NCBI GenBank assembly: GCA_016648135.1
Contig: JADDOH010011215.1
Location: 1-64,000, forward strand
DNA length: 64,000 nt
Reading direction: 5' to 3'
Source: Agrypnia vestita
Taxonomy: Eukaryota > Arthropoda > Insecta > Trichoptera > Phryganeidae
Made by a program: the position numbers and the translations under genes. The notes under the pieces are model-generated. The model did no database searches. It was not told the origin of the DNA and saw only the letters and a list, made by a program, of their open reading frames with translations. Positions 45,590 through 57,510 of the stretch are shown one piece after another (the first letter of the stretch is position 1; the number at the start of each line of letters is the position of its first letter).

Positions 45590-45960
45590 AGAATATCGAG
45601 AAACAATCTAAACAGCTATACAACTTTGTACGTGGGTACGTCCTCAGTTCAATCACTTCAGTTACCCACGTTCAAGGTAAATCCTAAATGTAGGCAAACA
45701 ATTTCACGAACACCCACGGTATAAAAGCACTCGCGTCCGTACAGACTACAAACCTGACAAGACGTGATATTACAAAAACTTGATTTAATCGCTACAAGCA
45801 GACAGCGCGCTTTGCATCACGCTCGCGAGTCGCAGCCCAGACGCTTGACCAGACCACGAAAGAATGAGACAAAAATAACCTCCTCACTCCCGATCAAAGG
45901 AATCCACAATCGAGATACCCGGAGCCGTAATGTATTCGGAGACCAGTAGGTAGGTAATAC
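45590..45960 (+). promoter_or_regulatory. candidate RNA polymerase II promoter and first exon
   Basis: TATAAAAG lies at 45720-45727, with GTCCGTACAG about 20-25 bp downstream as a possible start. Upstream is an exact 9-bp dyad: ACGTGGGTA (45630-45638) and TACCCACGT (45663-45671). Downstream, sequence is less AT-rich to about 45950, where CCAGTAGGTAGGTAATAC offers splice-donor choices. No convincing ATG frame follows, so the exon would be untranslated. A mobile-element promoter or chance cannot be excluded. Confidence 0.3.
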
Positions 45961-46074
45961 TTTTGTGGACGTAAAATGTTAATATTTATTGACACTTGTT
46001 TATTAATTTGTTGCTACGTCACTGCTGCCACAACTGACGCTAATTACGTAATCTTCCAACACTACAGAAGCGCA

Positions 46075-46385
46075 CATGCTAACATGTTACGCCGGTGAGC
46101 TGGCGGTGTTTCAGAATATCCCGATTGGGCAATACGGTTTGTAAACTCGCGCGCCGGCTTCCGAAGATTCCCGAAGGCGGCCGAGCCTTACCGACTACCC
46201 TTGCACCGGGAAAAATGGAATAATGTGTAGAAATAGGAAAAGCGGGGAAAGGCAATTTAGAAACAACGCTCGCGTGCCGGCGCCAGAACACTTCGCACTG
46301 GAGGCGAAATCGCTAGTAGCTTTATTTTTGTCCAAGCGCTGAATACGGTCTGCCTGCCAGCGGTCGGCAACAATTTCACATCAGC
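46075..46385. other. GC-rich CpG-containing patch
   Basis: Words such as CTCGCGCGCCGGCTTCCG, AGGCGGCCGAGCC and CGTGCCGGCGCCAG make this one of the most CpG-rich blocks in the window outside hairpins. It lies about 330 bp right of the candidate promoter. Frames on either strand have no known domain. Possible regulatory or exonic sequence of a host gene. Confidence 0.3.
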
Positions 46386-47244
46386 CCTTGTCATAAATTA
46401 CCATCATTAATGTATAGCTAAACACAATACATTATTTTAGGTCCTTGGAATAGGGGAGAGCACGTACTTTTTGAGCAGGATCCTAAAGAGTTACTACAGT
46501 CCACAATTTACTTTAAATCGGTCGAAGGTATATGATTATATGGGGAGAATTATATTTATGTTATTATTGTCATTTTTTAAACAAAATATAAAAAAAGCAT
46601 TTTTATGGATATTTTCAGTCATTGTTTACACTCTAATATATTTTTTAATACATTTAAATTGATCCAGAATTTTATGTTTCCGAATATCGTTGCTAAATTA
46701 AGCATGATTATTCATTTATATAATTTCATAATTATTATTATTTTTAATGAGATACTAACAGTTAGTAGGTACAAAATACATAAAAACAGTGTTTTTTTTT
46801 ATTTTAAACTCATCTCAATTTCGCAATTACAAGTGCCTTCGGCCATCTCTAGCAACATGCATATATCATATTCAACATATCAATGCAATGCGATCATTTG
46901 GCGAATTGGCACATGTACTTCGATAAAGCGTATTATATTTGATTTAATGTCTTATCACTAAACCTTATTATTTTACATAGGAATATTTCATAATTAGCCT
47001 GTAAATTTAGATTAGAAAATAATAATGAATCATTTTCTAAAGGTATTATTATTTAATTCTAGACAGCATGCTAGGGTTGCAGCTTACAAAGAAAAGTTGT
47101 CCTTTTTAAGTACACAATATAATATGTTAAATAATGGAATAACAAAAATGAAAATAAATTCATAAAATAATAAAAAAGGTATAATTAAAAATAGTAAATT
47201 TTGTATATGAAAAATCATACAGTCTACATACCATACAACAGTTC
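46386..47244. other. AT-rich, nothing recognised
   Basis: A 118-codon plus frame (46605-46961) is Ile/Asn/Tyr-rich with no domain; not called a gene. Confidence 0.35.
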
Positions 47245-47525
47245 GACATTCGTGACGTCACGTTCGCACAGAAATCGATTTTTACAGAAAATTGCTTTTC
47301 TTATATTCAACACTGATTAGTCTCTATCGAAAATTTAATCCTACCCTCAACCAGTACCAGTTTACCTTTCGTTTCGACTAGTCTCGCTATTCTCGTTATA
47401 AAAGCGACAGGACACATTCTCGCCTCCTGCTCTGTAAATTTTCGTCTTGTGTTGAACTGTGCATCTTGTAAACATTTGTCTCGTTACCGCCGGACAAAGG
47501 GATTAACGCGCGTTGGTGAGGTGAC
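47245..47525 (+). promoter_or_regulatory. candidate promoter with CRE-like site, TATA box and splice donor
   Basis: CGTGACGTCACG (47251-47262) contains the palindromic CRE core TGACGTCA. TATAAAAG is at 47397-47404. From about 47430 the sequence is less AT-rich, and TTGGTGAGGTGA near 47516 is a fair splice donor. The layout is that of an enhancer site, TATA promoter and short first exon on the plus strand. It could equally be the U3/R part of an LTR, but no second copy is in the window. Confidence 0.3.
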
Positions 47526-48186
47526 ATCTGGAAGGACGCCAAAAGACAAAGGTGCGTCGAAACGTCCCTCCCTTTCTCGACCCAATACAATCTTTTTAAC
47601 CCTTCCTATTCCTTATCCCGACCATAATCCCAATTCCCCACGTACGCGGTGAACACGCGTCGCGTACAATAGTCTTTTGGCTTTATTATTGTTATGTTGC
47701 TTTTAATGCTTTCTAATGATGGATTACCTCCAATCAAATACAATTCAATTTACACGAGATAAATGCGTCAAGGCAACGCGTAAACAAAACGTAAGTAACA
47801 TGGTACGAGGAAGTTTTAATTATTTAAAAATATAACGTTTATAATGTAATAAACACAAGTTTTAGTTTGATTTACTAGATCACCAAATTTAAGAAAATCT
47901 TAAAAATTATTAATTACGAAAAAAATATTATAAATATGCAATTTGGCAATTTGAAAATAGATTTTTGTTTAAAAAAATTGCGTTCCAATACATAGATAAT
48001 TTTTTTCTGTTTACAAATGTACATATTTGCCAATTTATTTTTTTGTTAATTTTTATTAATTTCAAAACACACACCTAAATTTATACTTAAAATTATATCA
48101 TAAAATTATTAATATAATATTGTATAATTATGTATTTTATTAATGGTTACTGACTACTGCGATACTTCGAATAAACTGTGTGAAAT
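47526..48186. other. AT-rich, nothing recognised
   Basis: A 67-codon frame from 47449 to 47652 overlaps the candidate exon and has no domain. The rest is AT-rich. Confidence 0.3.
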
Positions 48187-48633
48187 ACAGAGTGTTCATG
48201 CATAAAGTTATTCTCGATAATATGAAATAAGACTAGGAAAGCAGAAGGTAAGAATGTAGTTTTAATTATTGAAAAAATGTGCTTACTAGAATTATTATTG
48301 AACTTACCGTTATTAAACATGAATATTTTCTCATTAATATTAACTTTGTTCAACTTTAATAATTCCAATTGGAAAACATTCGAAGGTTTTTATTTTTTTA
48401 TTTGACTTGTATTAAAGGGAATTAATTTTAAATATTCGATATAAATTACTACAATGATAGTCCAACGTTTTACAAAAAATAATTCATAAATATTGAAAAA
48501 AAAATGCAAACTTTGATGTCGCATATCTCCATAACTATTGATATAAGGTCATAGTAGTTTGAACATTTTCGACTCACAATCAAGGCAGGAATATAGTCCT
48601 GCGAGGTTATTAATGTTTTCCAAATAACCCTAT
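48187..48633. mobile_element. family G element
   Basis: It starts ACAGAGTGTTCATGC and ends GGAAAACATT-type sequence reversed, AATGTTTTCCAAATAACCCT. The right half is the reverse complement of 58231-58400 (CAAAGTTTGCATTTTTTTTT, GAGATATGCGACATC, AATGTTCAA words). The centre has GGAAAACATTCGAAGGTTTTT. The left arm is more diverged, so it folds less well than 37027-37510. Confidence 0.65.
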
Positions 48634-50500
48634 AAATCTGCTTAGTACCTAGTAGGTATGTATTATCTCTCATTTATGATTTTATATTATCTAATCTTTT
48701 TTATCAAGATTTTATTTTGCTTTTATCGAAGTATATTTGTATTGAATTTACATTTTTTTTATTAAATATTTTTAAAAAATCGATGCACATACTCACAACC
48801 TCTTTGTTGATATGCGAAATTAATTCTTAGTTCCGTAAATTGAAATTAAAATATAAAACTTTCACTACTTTTGTGCTAATCACTAATATCTATTATTATT
48901 ATATGTTCATCTAATTATGAATCAATATTATATATTTTCCATAAAGTAAATGCATATAATAACAACCTTGCGAATGTACAGAATTTTGTTTCTAAAATAA
49001 AATAAAAATATTTTTACAGCTGTATGCTTGATTGAACTTTTTTGATAGACTACCACATCTATCAAATTTTTGGAAGTTGTATATATGTTTAACTTGCACA
49101 TCACTTTATTTCGTCAGTTACAGGCACCTGCAATTGAAAAATTTGTCATTCCCATGAACCAGTATAGATGTCGCCATTGATAATGAGATATCTTTACTTC
49201 GATTGTAGTTTTTAAAACAACATTTCTTATATATGTTCCGACTTCCGGATTCTTCCGAATTATTATCATTACACTACAATACGTCTGAAAATCATTTAAA
49301 TTTTTTAACTTATATTTAGATCAGTGTTTATATATTCAGAATATACTTATATAATTTGGCTAGTAAAATTTAAATCTATTGTAATATTTTATTTAAATCG
49401 AAGAAAAAATATACAAGTGCTTATTCACCCTATGTTCTGAGTAGTGTTGCCTATCGTGGCACGAGGCTAGCCATTATTACCGCCTGATGTATATTCAAGA
49501 ATACGTCCATGTTTAAACTAAACGTGGGTTAAGTAATATTGATGTACATCAAAATCCTCAAGCATGTTGTACACACTTAAATACGTCATGAATATTTTTT
49601 GTACCCTTTCTACACTAAAACCATATTAACGTTGCCGCATTTTTAACGATGCGGTTTTCTGCCAGATCGACCCATAAATAATACCACATGTATAATATTT
49701 ACTTACGCATATTGCAATGGTTAATATTTGTACACTTTGTAAAAAATGTCATTTTACAATAAGCGTCTTTATTGAAGGCACTTGTTATGTAAATCCCTTT
49801 TTACTTAGTAAAATTAATTTTTACGAAAATCCTCATCACACATTTACGGATCGATAATCATGTTCCATTGATATTATTTTAATGCTTGACAGTCTGATAA
49901 GCATCACTCCTTATTATAGCAATGGCTTATCTAAAAATGGAATGTTTTCGTCCAACTATTTTAAGAAGAAAATATTGATTTTGAGCTTCCAAGAATTTGA
50001 ATCTGTAAGCGTATGATATAATAATTACAATTTTTGAAAATTATAGTTTAGTTTAGTAATAAATTTTTTTACCATTTTTATACTATTTTTATTTAGAATT
50101 TTGGGCTATTCTTTTGCGTGTATATCTATTCAAAAACATGCATATTTTCAAAATTGATAATCTTGAACATCGCATTAGTGAGCTAAGTCTTGATGATGGG
50201 CCCAGTAAAGAAATCAAAATGAGAGCCAAAGTCAGATGAAGACAGCAATTTAATAACGAAAACTCCAAAAAACTTATAAAAAAAAATTATGCTTTATCTT
50301 CTTCAAAATTTCAAAGCTTACCTAAGTTGACACAATTTGGAGCTATTACATTACATAGGTAGAGGCAATTTTAATTTATATTATTAGGTTATGAAATAAG
50401 TTCTAATTTTAATGCAGTAATCGTATTTATGTAATCACGAACAGTCTCTACACTAATGCAAAATAATAAAAAGCTAGTAAGGGAAACATAATTAAGGATA
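48634..50500. other. AT-rich, no supported gene
   Basis: 49056-49085 (CACATCTATCAAATTTTTGG) resembles 51797-51815 over ~20 bp. No genes recognised. Confidence 0.35.
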
Positions 50501-50572
50501 ATATAGGATACTACAACTTGGTCACCAACCTTCCGTAGAAGAAGACACATGAAGAAGAAGAAGAAGAATTAA
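50501..50572 (+). mobile_element. possible LINE tail (GAA repeat)
   Basis: TTGGTCACCAACCTTCCGTA, then GAAGAAGACACATGAAGAAG and further GAA units to about 50570. The layout matches GAA-tailed LINE 3' ends such as 41281-41768, but too little coding sequence remains to confirm it. Confidence 0.35.
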
Positions 50573-51544
50573 AAATAAATGTTTTTTCCTGTCATAGATA
50601 TTGTTTTATTCTTTATTTAAAAAATGTACCTACTTACCGTTACCAAACTAACATATCTAACTTATTTGCTGTCTCCTTCAAATAAAATAATGTCATTATT
50701 TTTTACAATTTTTTGTTCGCCTTTGATATTGTTTATTTTATTTATTATTTTCCCTGCCATCGTAGATATTAGGGAATCTAATGTACATCATTTATAAATT
50801 TGTTGCAATTAATTTAGATACACAATTGTATGTTTATGTACAGCAGTCAGTCTCTAAGTTACCTTTAATTAGTGGAGTTATTTGTGCGAGTAAATTACTA
50901 CAATAATTACATTAGGTAAGTCGAATAAGTGACATTTTATTTTAATTAAAGCCTATTGGAATACTACGTCATGTACGCACAGCCTTTCTGATCAATGTTT
51001 TAGTACCCATTCCGGGGTCTATCATCTATCGGGGATTGTGTGATATATAGCAGCATACCTAGAAAAATCTGAACGGCCGCGAAAACCTGGAAACATTTTT
51101 ATTTTTCGATATGTGTTTCGATCTCATTGTTAGCGAAATAGAGTAGTTGACCATTAAAATATTTTTGATTTCTAGAGTTAGGTTATTTTGAGTATAAAAT
51201 ATTTAATCATCAAAAAATGACCAGTGACAAGAAATATTAATTGCCGTATCCTCCACGGATGACTGATAACGATGCAGAGATTGAACTCATGTAGCAGATT
51301 TGTTGGCCGCATTTTGTTTGTCGCCTGGAGAGTTGCCAAAATAAAAATTAATAGAAATACGTTAGGATAATATTTTACAGGATCGAATTAAACCGAGTAA
51401 CAGGGCAATATTTTGAGTTAAGCTAGTCAGTTTGATTTAGTCGTGATGTATAAACGTCTGATAGCTTTTTATATGAGAAAGTTAGTATACTCGTAGTCTT
51501 TGGGCGTTTACATAGCTTACGATCTGTTTGTCATACGGCTGGCT
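50573..51544. other. nothing recognised
   Basis: AT-rich, with a moderately balanced stretch at 51230-51330. No supported gene. Confidence 0.35.
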
Positions 51545-51547
51545 TAA

Positions 51548-51740
51548 AGGTACAGATACACATGCTTATTAGTGGCAAGCCATTTAGTGGCATGCTCATA
51601 AATCAACCGGCGGTTGTATGGCTAAGTGGCATGCTCATTACTAGCAATGTGCTTACACATGCCACTAATATGCAAGGCCTAAAGAAGGTCGATACTGCGC
51701 ATGCTCACGTGCCACTAAATAAGCATGTGTATCAGCACCT
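51548..51740. mobile_element. 193-bp MITE with TAA duplication (PIF/Harbinger-like)
   Basis: The ends AGGTACAGATACACATGCTT and AAGCATGTGTATCAGCACCT are inverted repeats of ~30 bp. TAA flanks both sides (51545-51547, 51741-51743), the TWA target used by PIF/Harbinger transposases. The interior repeats GTGGCATGCTCAT words. A 61-codon frame starting at 51562 lies wholly inside and is not a gene. Confidence 0.75.
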
Positions 51741-51834
51741 TAAGTGATCACATTCCACACTGTAAGGTTAGCCGATTCCACTCCTGATCGTCCGTCACAT
51801 CTATCAAATTTTGAAAGTTATATATAATATAATA

Positions 51835-53118
51835 TTAGGTCCTTACATATGAAATTGGGGTTTTGCCGTACTGGCAAATTTGATCTCAAATATCTTCTCT
51901 TTGGTTAGGAATTCCAAATCCAAATTTATACAGCTATTTACTCATGTATTTGTGTTTTGAAAATTATAATTCATTTGTTTTTTCCTCAATTGTTTTTTTC
52001 TTTGCGTCACTCAGTTTACAAAATGAAAAACTTGAAATATCGCGTTATTTACGAGTACGAGTTCCACCGTGGAACCAGTGCTGCAGAAACGGCTCGAAGG
52101 ATTAATGATGTGTATGGCGACGGTGCCGCAAAAGAAAACACAGTGCGTTTTTGGTTCCAACGTTTTCGTTCTGGAAATTTCGACCTGCAGAACAAGCCCC
52201 GTGGACGGCCGGAGACCAAAGTTGTAATGAAGAATTGAAGGCTATTGTGGAAGCGGATCCATCGCAAACCACATCCAAGTTAGCTGCAGGCTGCGGTGTT
52301 AGTGATAAAACTGTTTTAATCCACTTGAAGCAAATTGGTAAGGTGAAAAAGCTTGAAAGGTGGGTACCTCACGAATTGAGTGAAGCAAATCAACAAACGC
52401 GCGTTGACTGCTGCGTTGCATTACTCAACCGGCACAATAATGAAGGGCTTTTAAATCGAATCATTACCTGTGATGAAAAGTGGATCCTGTACGATACTCG
52501 GAAGCGCTCATCGCAATGGCTGAACCCTGCCGAACCAGCCAAACCATGCCCCAAGCGAAAATTGACTCCAAAAAAGTTACTTGTGAGCGTTTGGTGGACT
52601 AGTGCTGGTGTCGTTCACTACAGCTTTCTTAAATCTGGCCAAACGATTACGGCAGATGTCTATTATCAGCAACTGCAAACCATGATGGAAAAGCTAGCTG
52701 CTAAACAACCGAGGCTGGTTAATCGCTCTAGGCCACTGCTGCTTCATGATAACGCTAGACCACACACTGCACAACAGACGGCTACCAATTTAGAGGAGCT
52801 TCAATTGGAATGTCTAAGACATCCACCGTACTCTCCGGTCCTTGCCCCAACAGATTACCATTTTTTTCGAAATTTGGATAACTTCTTGCAAAGGAAAAAA
52901 TTCAACTCCGATGGGGCAGTCCAAACCGCCTTCAAAGATTTTATTGATTCCCGTCCGAATGGTTTTTTTAGTAAAGGGATTAATGAACTACCTATGAGAT
53001 GGCAAAAGTACATAGATAGCAATGGTACATACTTTGATTAAATAAATATATTATAATAAAAAAAAATCGGCTTTATGTTCCTCCCATACTAAACTCAATT
53101 TCATATGTAAGGACCTAA
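51835..53118 (+). mobile_element. complete mariner element, 1,284 bp
   Basis: The terminal repeats TTAGGTCCTTACATATGAAA (left) and TTTCATATGTAAGGACCTAA (right, 53099-53118) match over 23 bp. TA flanks both ends (51833-51834, 53119-53120). Length and single-gene layout are typical of mariners. By transposase type it looks like the cecropia/mori group (from memory). The second copy at 62801 is about 98% identical by eye. The transposase gene is broken by one base. Confidence 0.95.
52023..53041 (+). pseudogene. mariner transposase, one-base deletion
   Basis: From ATG 52023 the frame encodes an N-terminal helix-turn-helix (ETARRINDVYGDGAAKENTV, then FQRFRSGNF) up to codon ~69. A one-base deletion at about 52225, relative to the copy at 62989, shifts the frame. 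The remaining ~270 codons are open to 53041. Catalytic motifs survive: ITCDEKWI (first Asp), LLHDNARPHTA (second Asp) and APTDYHFF (third Asp), with exactly 34 residues between the second and third, i.e. DD34D. The conserved YSPDLAP is altered to YSPVLAP. Full length would be ~339 residues, normal for mariner. The shifted second part alone lacks the DNA-binding start, so this copy should be inactive. Confidence 0.92.
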
Positions 53119-53210
53119 TATTTATGTACTCCGCTTAACGTACGCTATCGCTATGGTTATATCATACCTACATTCTCATATAAATAGCTTCACCTCTGTG
53201 AGACATGTAT

Positions 53211-54052
53211 TTTAAATCTTGATTAATAAGGATCCCCCGGAGGGTTATTATTTTGATCGATCACTCCCAAAATCCAGAAGATAATTCTGTAGGTACTTGA
53301 AAATTTTTTAATATAGGTAGTATCTACTCAAAAAAATATTGCGAGATTAATTTTTAGTAGGCGCTCTTTATTAAAATTATAGCAAACGGTATTTCATCGA
53401 AAGTTCTGTACTTCTATATATTTTACATATCCTAAATCTATCGATAAAATTTCTATCAACATTATTTATCTGGAGTATATACTAAAAAATACTCATTTGA
53501 CTGACTGAAACACAAAATCGATAGCCCTATAGGTAAACGTACTGCGCTGCAAGCTTTTTAACAACATCTTGGGCTGTTTATGAAAATGCTTCCCATAAGC
53601 ATTGTAGGTCATATATTTATTTTGTTTATTTATTGTTTGTTACAGTTTTTATAAGTGAAATATGTTCCTGAACCTCGAGTAGCGGGCGATTTCAACATTT
53701 TCAACAACGAAAATACATTTTTATTTCGCTCATGCAAGACTTTCAATAATAATTGCATCGATATTTACGTCTTCAATATTGATGTTACCCTATTTAAAAG
53801 AATGCTTTAGATTATATGTACTAAATCGTCTTTGGCCAATCACTCACTACAACTAATCTTCTCTTCCTCCATCTCCACTTTATGTCCTATCTCCTCACCC
53901 TTTCCCTCTCATCCATATTCCTGTGTTACTGTCAATACTAATTAACTTTAATATTGTTTGTTTCTAATTTCTTCACTATTTTTTACTATTATTTTACTTA
54001 AATATTGTTTGTTGATTACTATAATATGTTCTCTTAGCTTTCAAATATTCTC
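53211..54052. other. nothing recognised
   Basis: AT-rich; 53850-53935 is pyrimidine-rich (CTCTTCCTCCATCTCC). No gene. Confidence 0.35.
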
Positions 54053-54053
<1 letters not shown>

Positions 54054-54117
<64 letters not shown>

Positions 54118-54480
54118 GATAATGGGCAGGCAGCTTAAGCTGATAGGCCCATATCACTGTCTCTCATTTGAATATCCAGCCTATTCTTAAATTGGTTGAC
54201 ACTGGCTGCAGACACAACATCCTCAGGCAAACTGTTCCACGTATTGACCACTCTATTGCTTAATGTATGCTTTCTTGGGTTACACGAGAACCTAGACTTG
54301 TTCAACTTCAGGTGATATCCTCGAAGGCCCACATTAGTGTTAAATGCAAACATATCTGTCATATTAGGAATATTGTAGTAGCCCGATAGAATCTTGAATG
54401 TCCAACATTGTTGGCTTAATTTACTATGCCTTAAACATCTGTGAATCTTTGTAATTGGTTTATGCAATGGAATAATTTAA
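54054..54480 (-). mobile_element. LINE 3' end (CR1/Jockey-like) with AAT tail
   Basis: The minus frame 54467-54135 encodes FKILSGYYNIPNMTDMF, RGYHLKLNKSRFSCNPRKHT and LSNRVVNTWNSLPEDVVSAA, then VNQFKNRLDIQM. RGHxxKLxKxR, RxxxxSxRVVNxWNSLPxxVV and FKxRLD are the usual C-terminus of CR1/RTE-class LINE reverse transcriptases. Directly after it, 54117-54054 is about 21 AAT units on the minus strand: the microsatellite is the element's tail. 5'-truncated near 54480. Confidence 0.85.
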
Positions 54481-56727
54481 TAATTGAAACTGTTTAGATT
54501 CCTTAATTAAATTAAATAAATGAATATCGAGTACCGAGGTGGTTGATCAACTAATAACGGCCGCGACACTGATGTCGGGTGCAGGAAAATTCCACTCTGG
54601 CGTTGGTTGTGGTTTTCAATCCGGGCCTTGTGCTGTCTTCATCTTGCGGCTGCCGACATAGGACTTTTTCTGGATTCTCACAATCTTGGCTTCTTATCTT
54701 CGTAAATTTCGTTAGTCGCGATGATATTTGCAATCGAATTTCTTAGGCGTTCTTGAAATGGTCACCGCTCAATCTACAAAATTCGTGTTTTAACTCGAGT
54801 AATTTTAATTGAAAGTAAATTATATCATTATTTACGTATGGCGTGCTTTTTAAGCAACAAATTAAAAAGGTACTGCCCATATCTCAAGTAATCCTGATGC
54901 AATCAAATAATTTGAATCAAATAATGACGGAGCTAAAATCAGCCATTTTCGCTACGCCTTTCATGGGTCTGGTACATATCGCCTTACATAATGTTACAAA
55001 GCGACAATCTTCCTCTGTACAATGATGCATATCGCTCATGATAAAACAATACCTCGTAAGCCACTTAATACCGATTTTACAGGGGAGGCAAAAAACTTCA
55101 TAATACCTAGATTCTTTGCAATAAATAGAATACGAGGAATTGCTTTAATTTTCAAATAAGAGACACAAAAAATATTATTTTCAAGATACAAGCTTTTGTC
55201 ACATTACATTTTCACACATTTTGAAGACGAGTATACAAAAAAACTTGATTTTGACAAAAGTGTGTTATGCGAGGTATTGTTCTTCATGAGTGATATGTGG
55301 TTTACGTAGTTCTTAAAGATTTTGTTCAGCGAGAGTTGAATTTTTGAATTATTTCTAGATCGATTTTTAGGAATTCCGTTCTATAAAAGTCTAGATGTGA
55401 CTTCTGTAAATAAAATAGCTATTCGGCCATCGATCGCGATGCAGATTTATCGCATACCGCCGCCGCCTTCCTTCCCGGCATACTTGGCATACTTTCTTCC
55501 CGTCCATCAAATACCTATTTATACTTTCCGTGGGCCGTAAAGGTCTCCCTCCTTATTGTATCGCTCTCTGCCTATTAATATGTCAACGGTCAGGTTGAGT
55601 AAAAGCCGCGCACAGAAGCGTCGCTTCATTTGATTCGTTTTATGTTTCATGACCTTTCGAATTCTAGTACGTACACTGTTGTTCGTTTTCCGATTATTCG
55701 TGGAAATTATGATAAAAATATAATTATCGACAAAGCTAAGACTTATGACTAAAAAGAGGTAAAATTGCAAAGGTAGCGCCGAAAGGAACGGGAAAAGGGG
55801 ATAAAAATACGAGTAGTGAAGAGTTGGTCGATAGCAAACGAACCTAAATTTAACTGGAAATAGCACTACCGAAACAATTGAATTGTCACAAGGGTCTAAA
55901 AGAGACTTTACACATAATGGATGTCTTTCAAACATTCTAGCAGAAATTAAAAATAACAAATCTATGTCGGAAACTTCGAAAATATCGGGTTTTTATAAAT
56001 TCGCAACAAACAAAAATTCGCCGAACAAACACAATTGTTTTGAAAGCGAAGCAAGACCAAAGAAGTGAAAGCAACAGCGATCCGCCTCGCGTTAAATAGA
56101 TTAGCAAAATAAATTAAGAGAGTACCTATACATACGTCGTTCGATAGTGAATATTGCGATCACAAACTTGCGAATATTCTAGAAGACTAGTATAAAGTGT
56201 TCCACAAACGTATAACTTTTGCTAAGTTAGTTTGAATTAATGAACAGTAAGACCACACCCATTTATGAACAATTGCTCCCATATCGACCCTACACCCTAA
56301 AGTGGTCATCCTCCCCGCGCTACTTAAACTCTTATGAGTACAGGCGGCAAGGGGAGGCATCTACACAAAACCGATTCACTGTCCATTGACTGATTAAATA
56401 AAAACATTAATTAATTTTACATTTGTCTGTTTTATAATATTTTTAATGTTTCATTTGTCTCCCATCTCCGCGATCGTGTGAAAATGTATCGAAAATTGCT
56501 AGCGGTCATCATTTTTTTTCATATAGCCTTACGAGTACATAAACTCAGTTTTGGAGGATAAATGAAAGTGAAATACAGCTGTGAAAACATAGTGCTTAAG
56601 TAGGTTCACAAAGATAAATACGGTTCTCAGCCGTTATGTTAAAAAAATAAATACATGCTAATGAACAAATAAATATTTGATAAAGTGTTACGATATCTGT
56701 TTTAAAAATTCCACACAACTGTTTTTT

Positions 56728-56730
<3 letters not shown>
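54481..56730. other. no supported gene
   Basis: 54550-54740 and 55425-55640 are less AT-rich. A 146-codon minus frame (55519-55959) is the longest unassigned frame in the window; it is rich in Phe, Leu, Arg and Ile, has no known motif and is probably chance. 56255-56370 contains a CACCCTAAAGTGGTCATCC/GGCGGCAAGGGGAGGC stretch of unknown nature. Confidence 0.3.

Positions 56731-56756
<26 letters not shown>
56731..56756. repeat. AG dinucleotide microsatellite
   Basis: About 12 AG units, perfect. Confidence 0.9.
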
Positions 56757-56759
<3 letters not shown>

Positions 56760-57407
56760 ATAATGGAAAATTATAAAAATTATATTATCGTTTTGTTCAC
56801 TAATTTAACAAATACGAATGAAAAAATTTCGGAATAAGAGTATTTTTTTATTCAACAAGAAAAATATTTCTCAAAAATGAGTATTCCGACGGAGGAAATA
56901 TGTTTGAATAGTTTGAGACTAGTTTTGAATAATTAATTTGATTTGTTTCTTTTTTTCGCCAGCATCAATTTTCACAATTTGTCTTTGAAGTATGAAAGAT
57001 AATACGAAATTTCAAGATAATACGATAATACACTATTTCAATACGAAATAAATCCAAATTTCGAACAAAGCGGGGTAGCAAAGCTAATGTATATATTAAT
57101 TACGCTAAAAATGATGCGGTAAGTGGATGATTTCTGTTGCCAGTTAAAAAAAACATTTTAGAGTACATTAAAAAGATTGATTTTTTTGGTTTTACAGATC
57201 ACTTTAAAATAGATTTAGATATAATTTGATATGTAGAAATATTATATGCGTTATTTAATACGAAGATGATATTTATTGATTATAAATAACGAAATACCAC
57301 ATTTTCTTCAATCAAAGCTATTTTTACTCCTGGCAAGTCATATCGATATTGAACTTTGACATATGACCGTTTATCAGGACAGTTGGTTGGACTAATATTC
57401 AACAACA
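56757..57407. other. AT-rich, nothing recognised
   Basis: No gene or shared repeat seen. Confidence 0.35.
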
Positions 57408-57510
57408 CATCAGCCCTGATGATGGACCCTGCAATGGGATCCGAAACGTCGGCCCGAAAGGTCGTTACAACACGGCATAATACCCCAGAAAACACAAACT
57501 TGAAGCATAA
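57408..57510 (+). repeat. family F copy (single arm)
   Basis: Ordered landmarks: ATCAGCCCTGATGATGGACC, TGGGATCCGAAACGTCGGCC, CGAAAGGTCGTTACAACACG and ATAATACCCCAGAAAACAC. The minus frame reads VCVFWGIMPCCNDLSGRRFG, nearly the same peptide as in 22559-22653. The inverted partner arm is absent. Confidence 0.75.

Noticed and set aside
46605..46961. 118-codon plus frame
   Set aside because: Low-complexity Ile/Asn/Tyr-rich translation of AT-rich DNA.
51562..51747. 61-codon frame
   Set aside because: Lies almost wholly within the 193-bp inverted-repeat MITE; it reflects the MITE's repeats.
55519..55959. 146-codon minus-strand frame, longest unassigned frame
   Set aside because: Residue composition (Phe, Leu, Ile, Arg, Asn) is what AT-rich DNA gives by chance; no domain, no partner exon signs, no homologous copy in the window.
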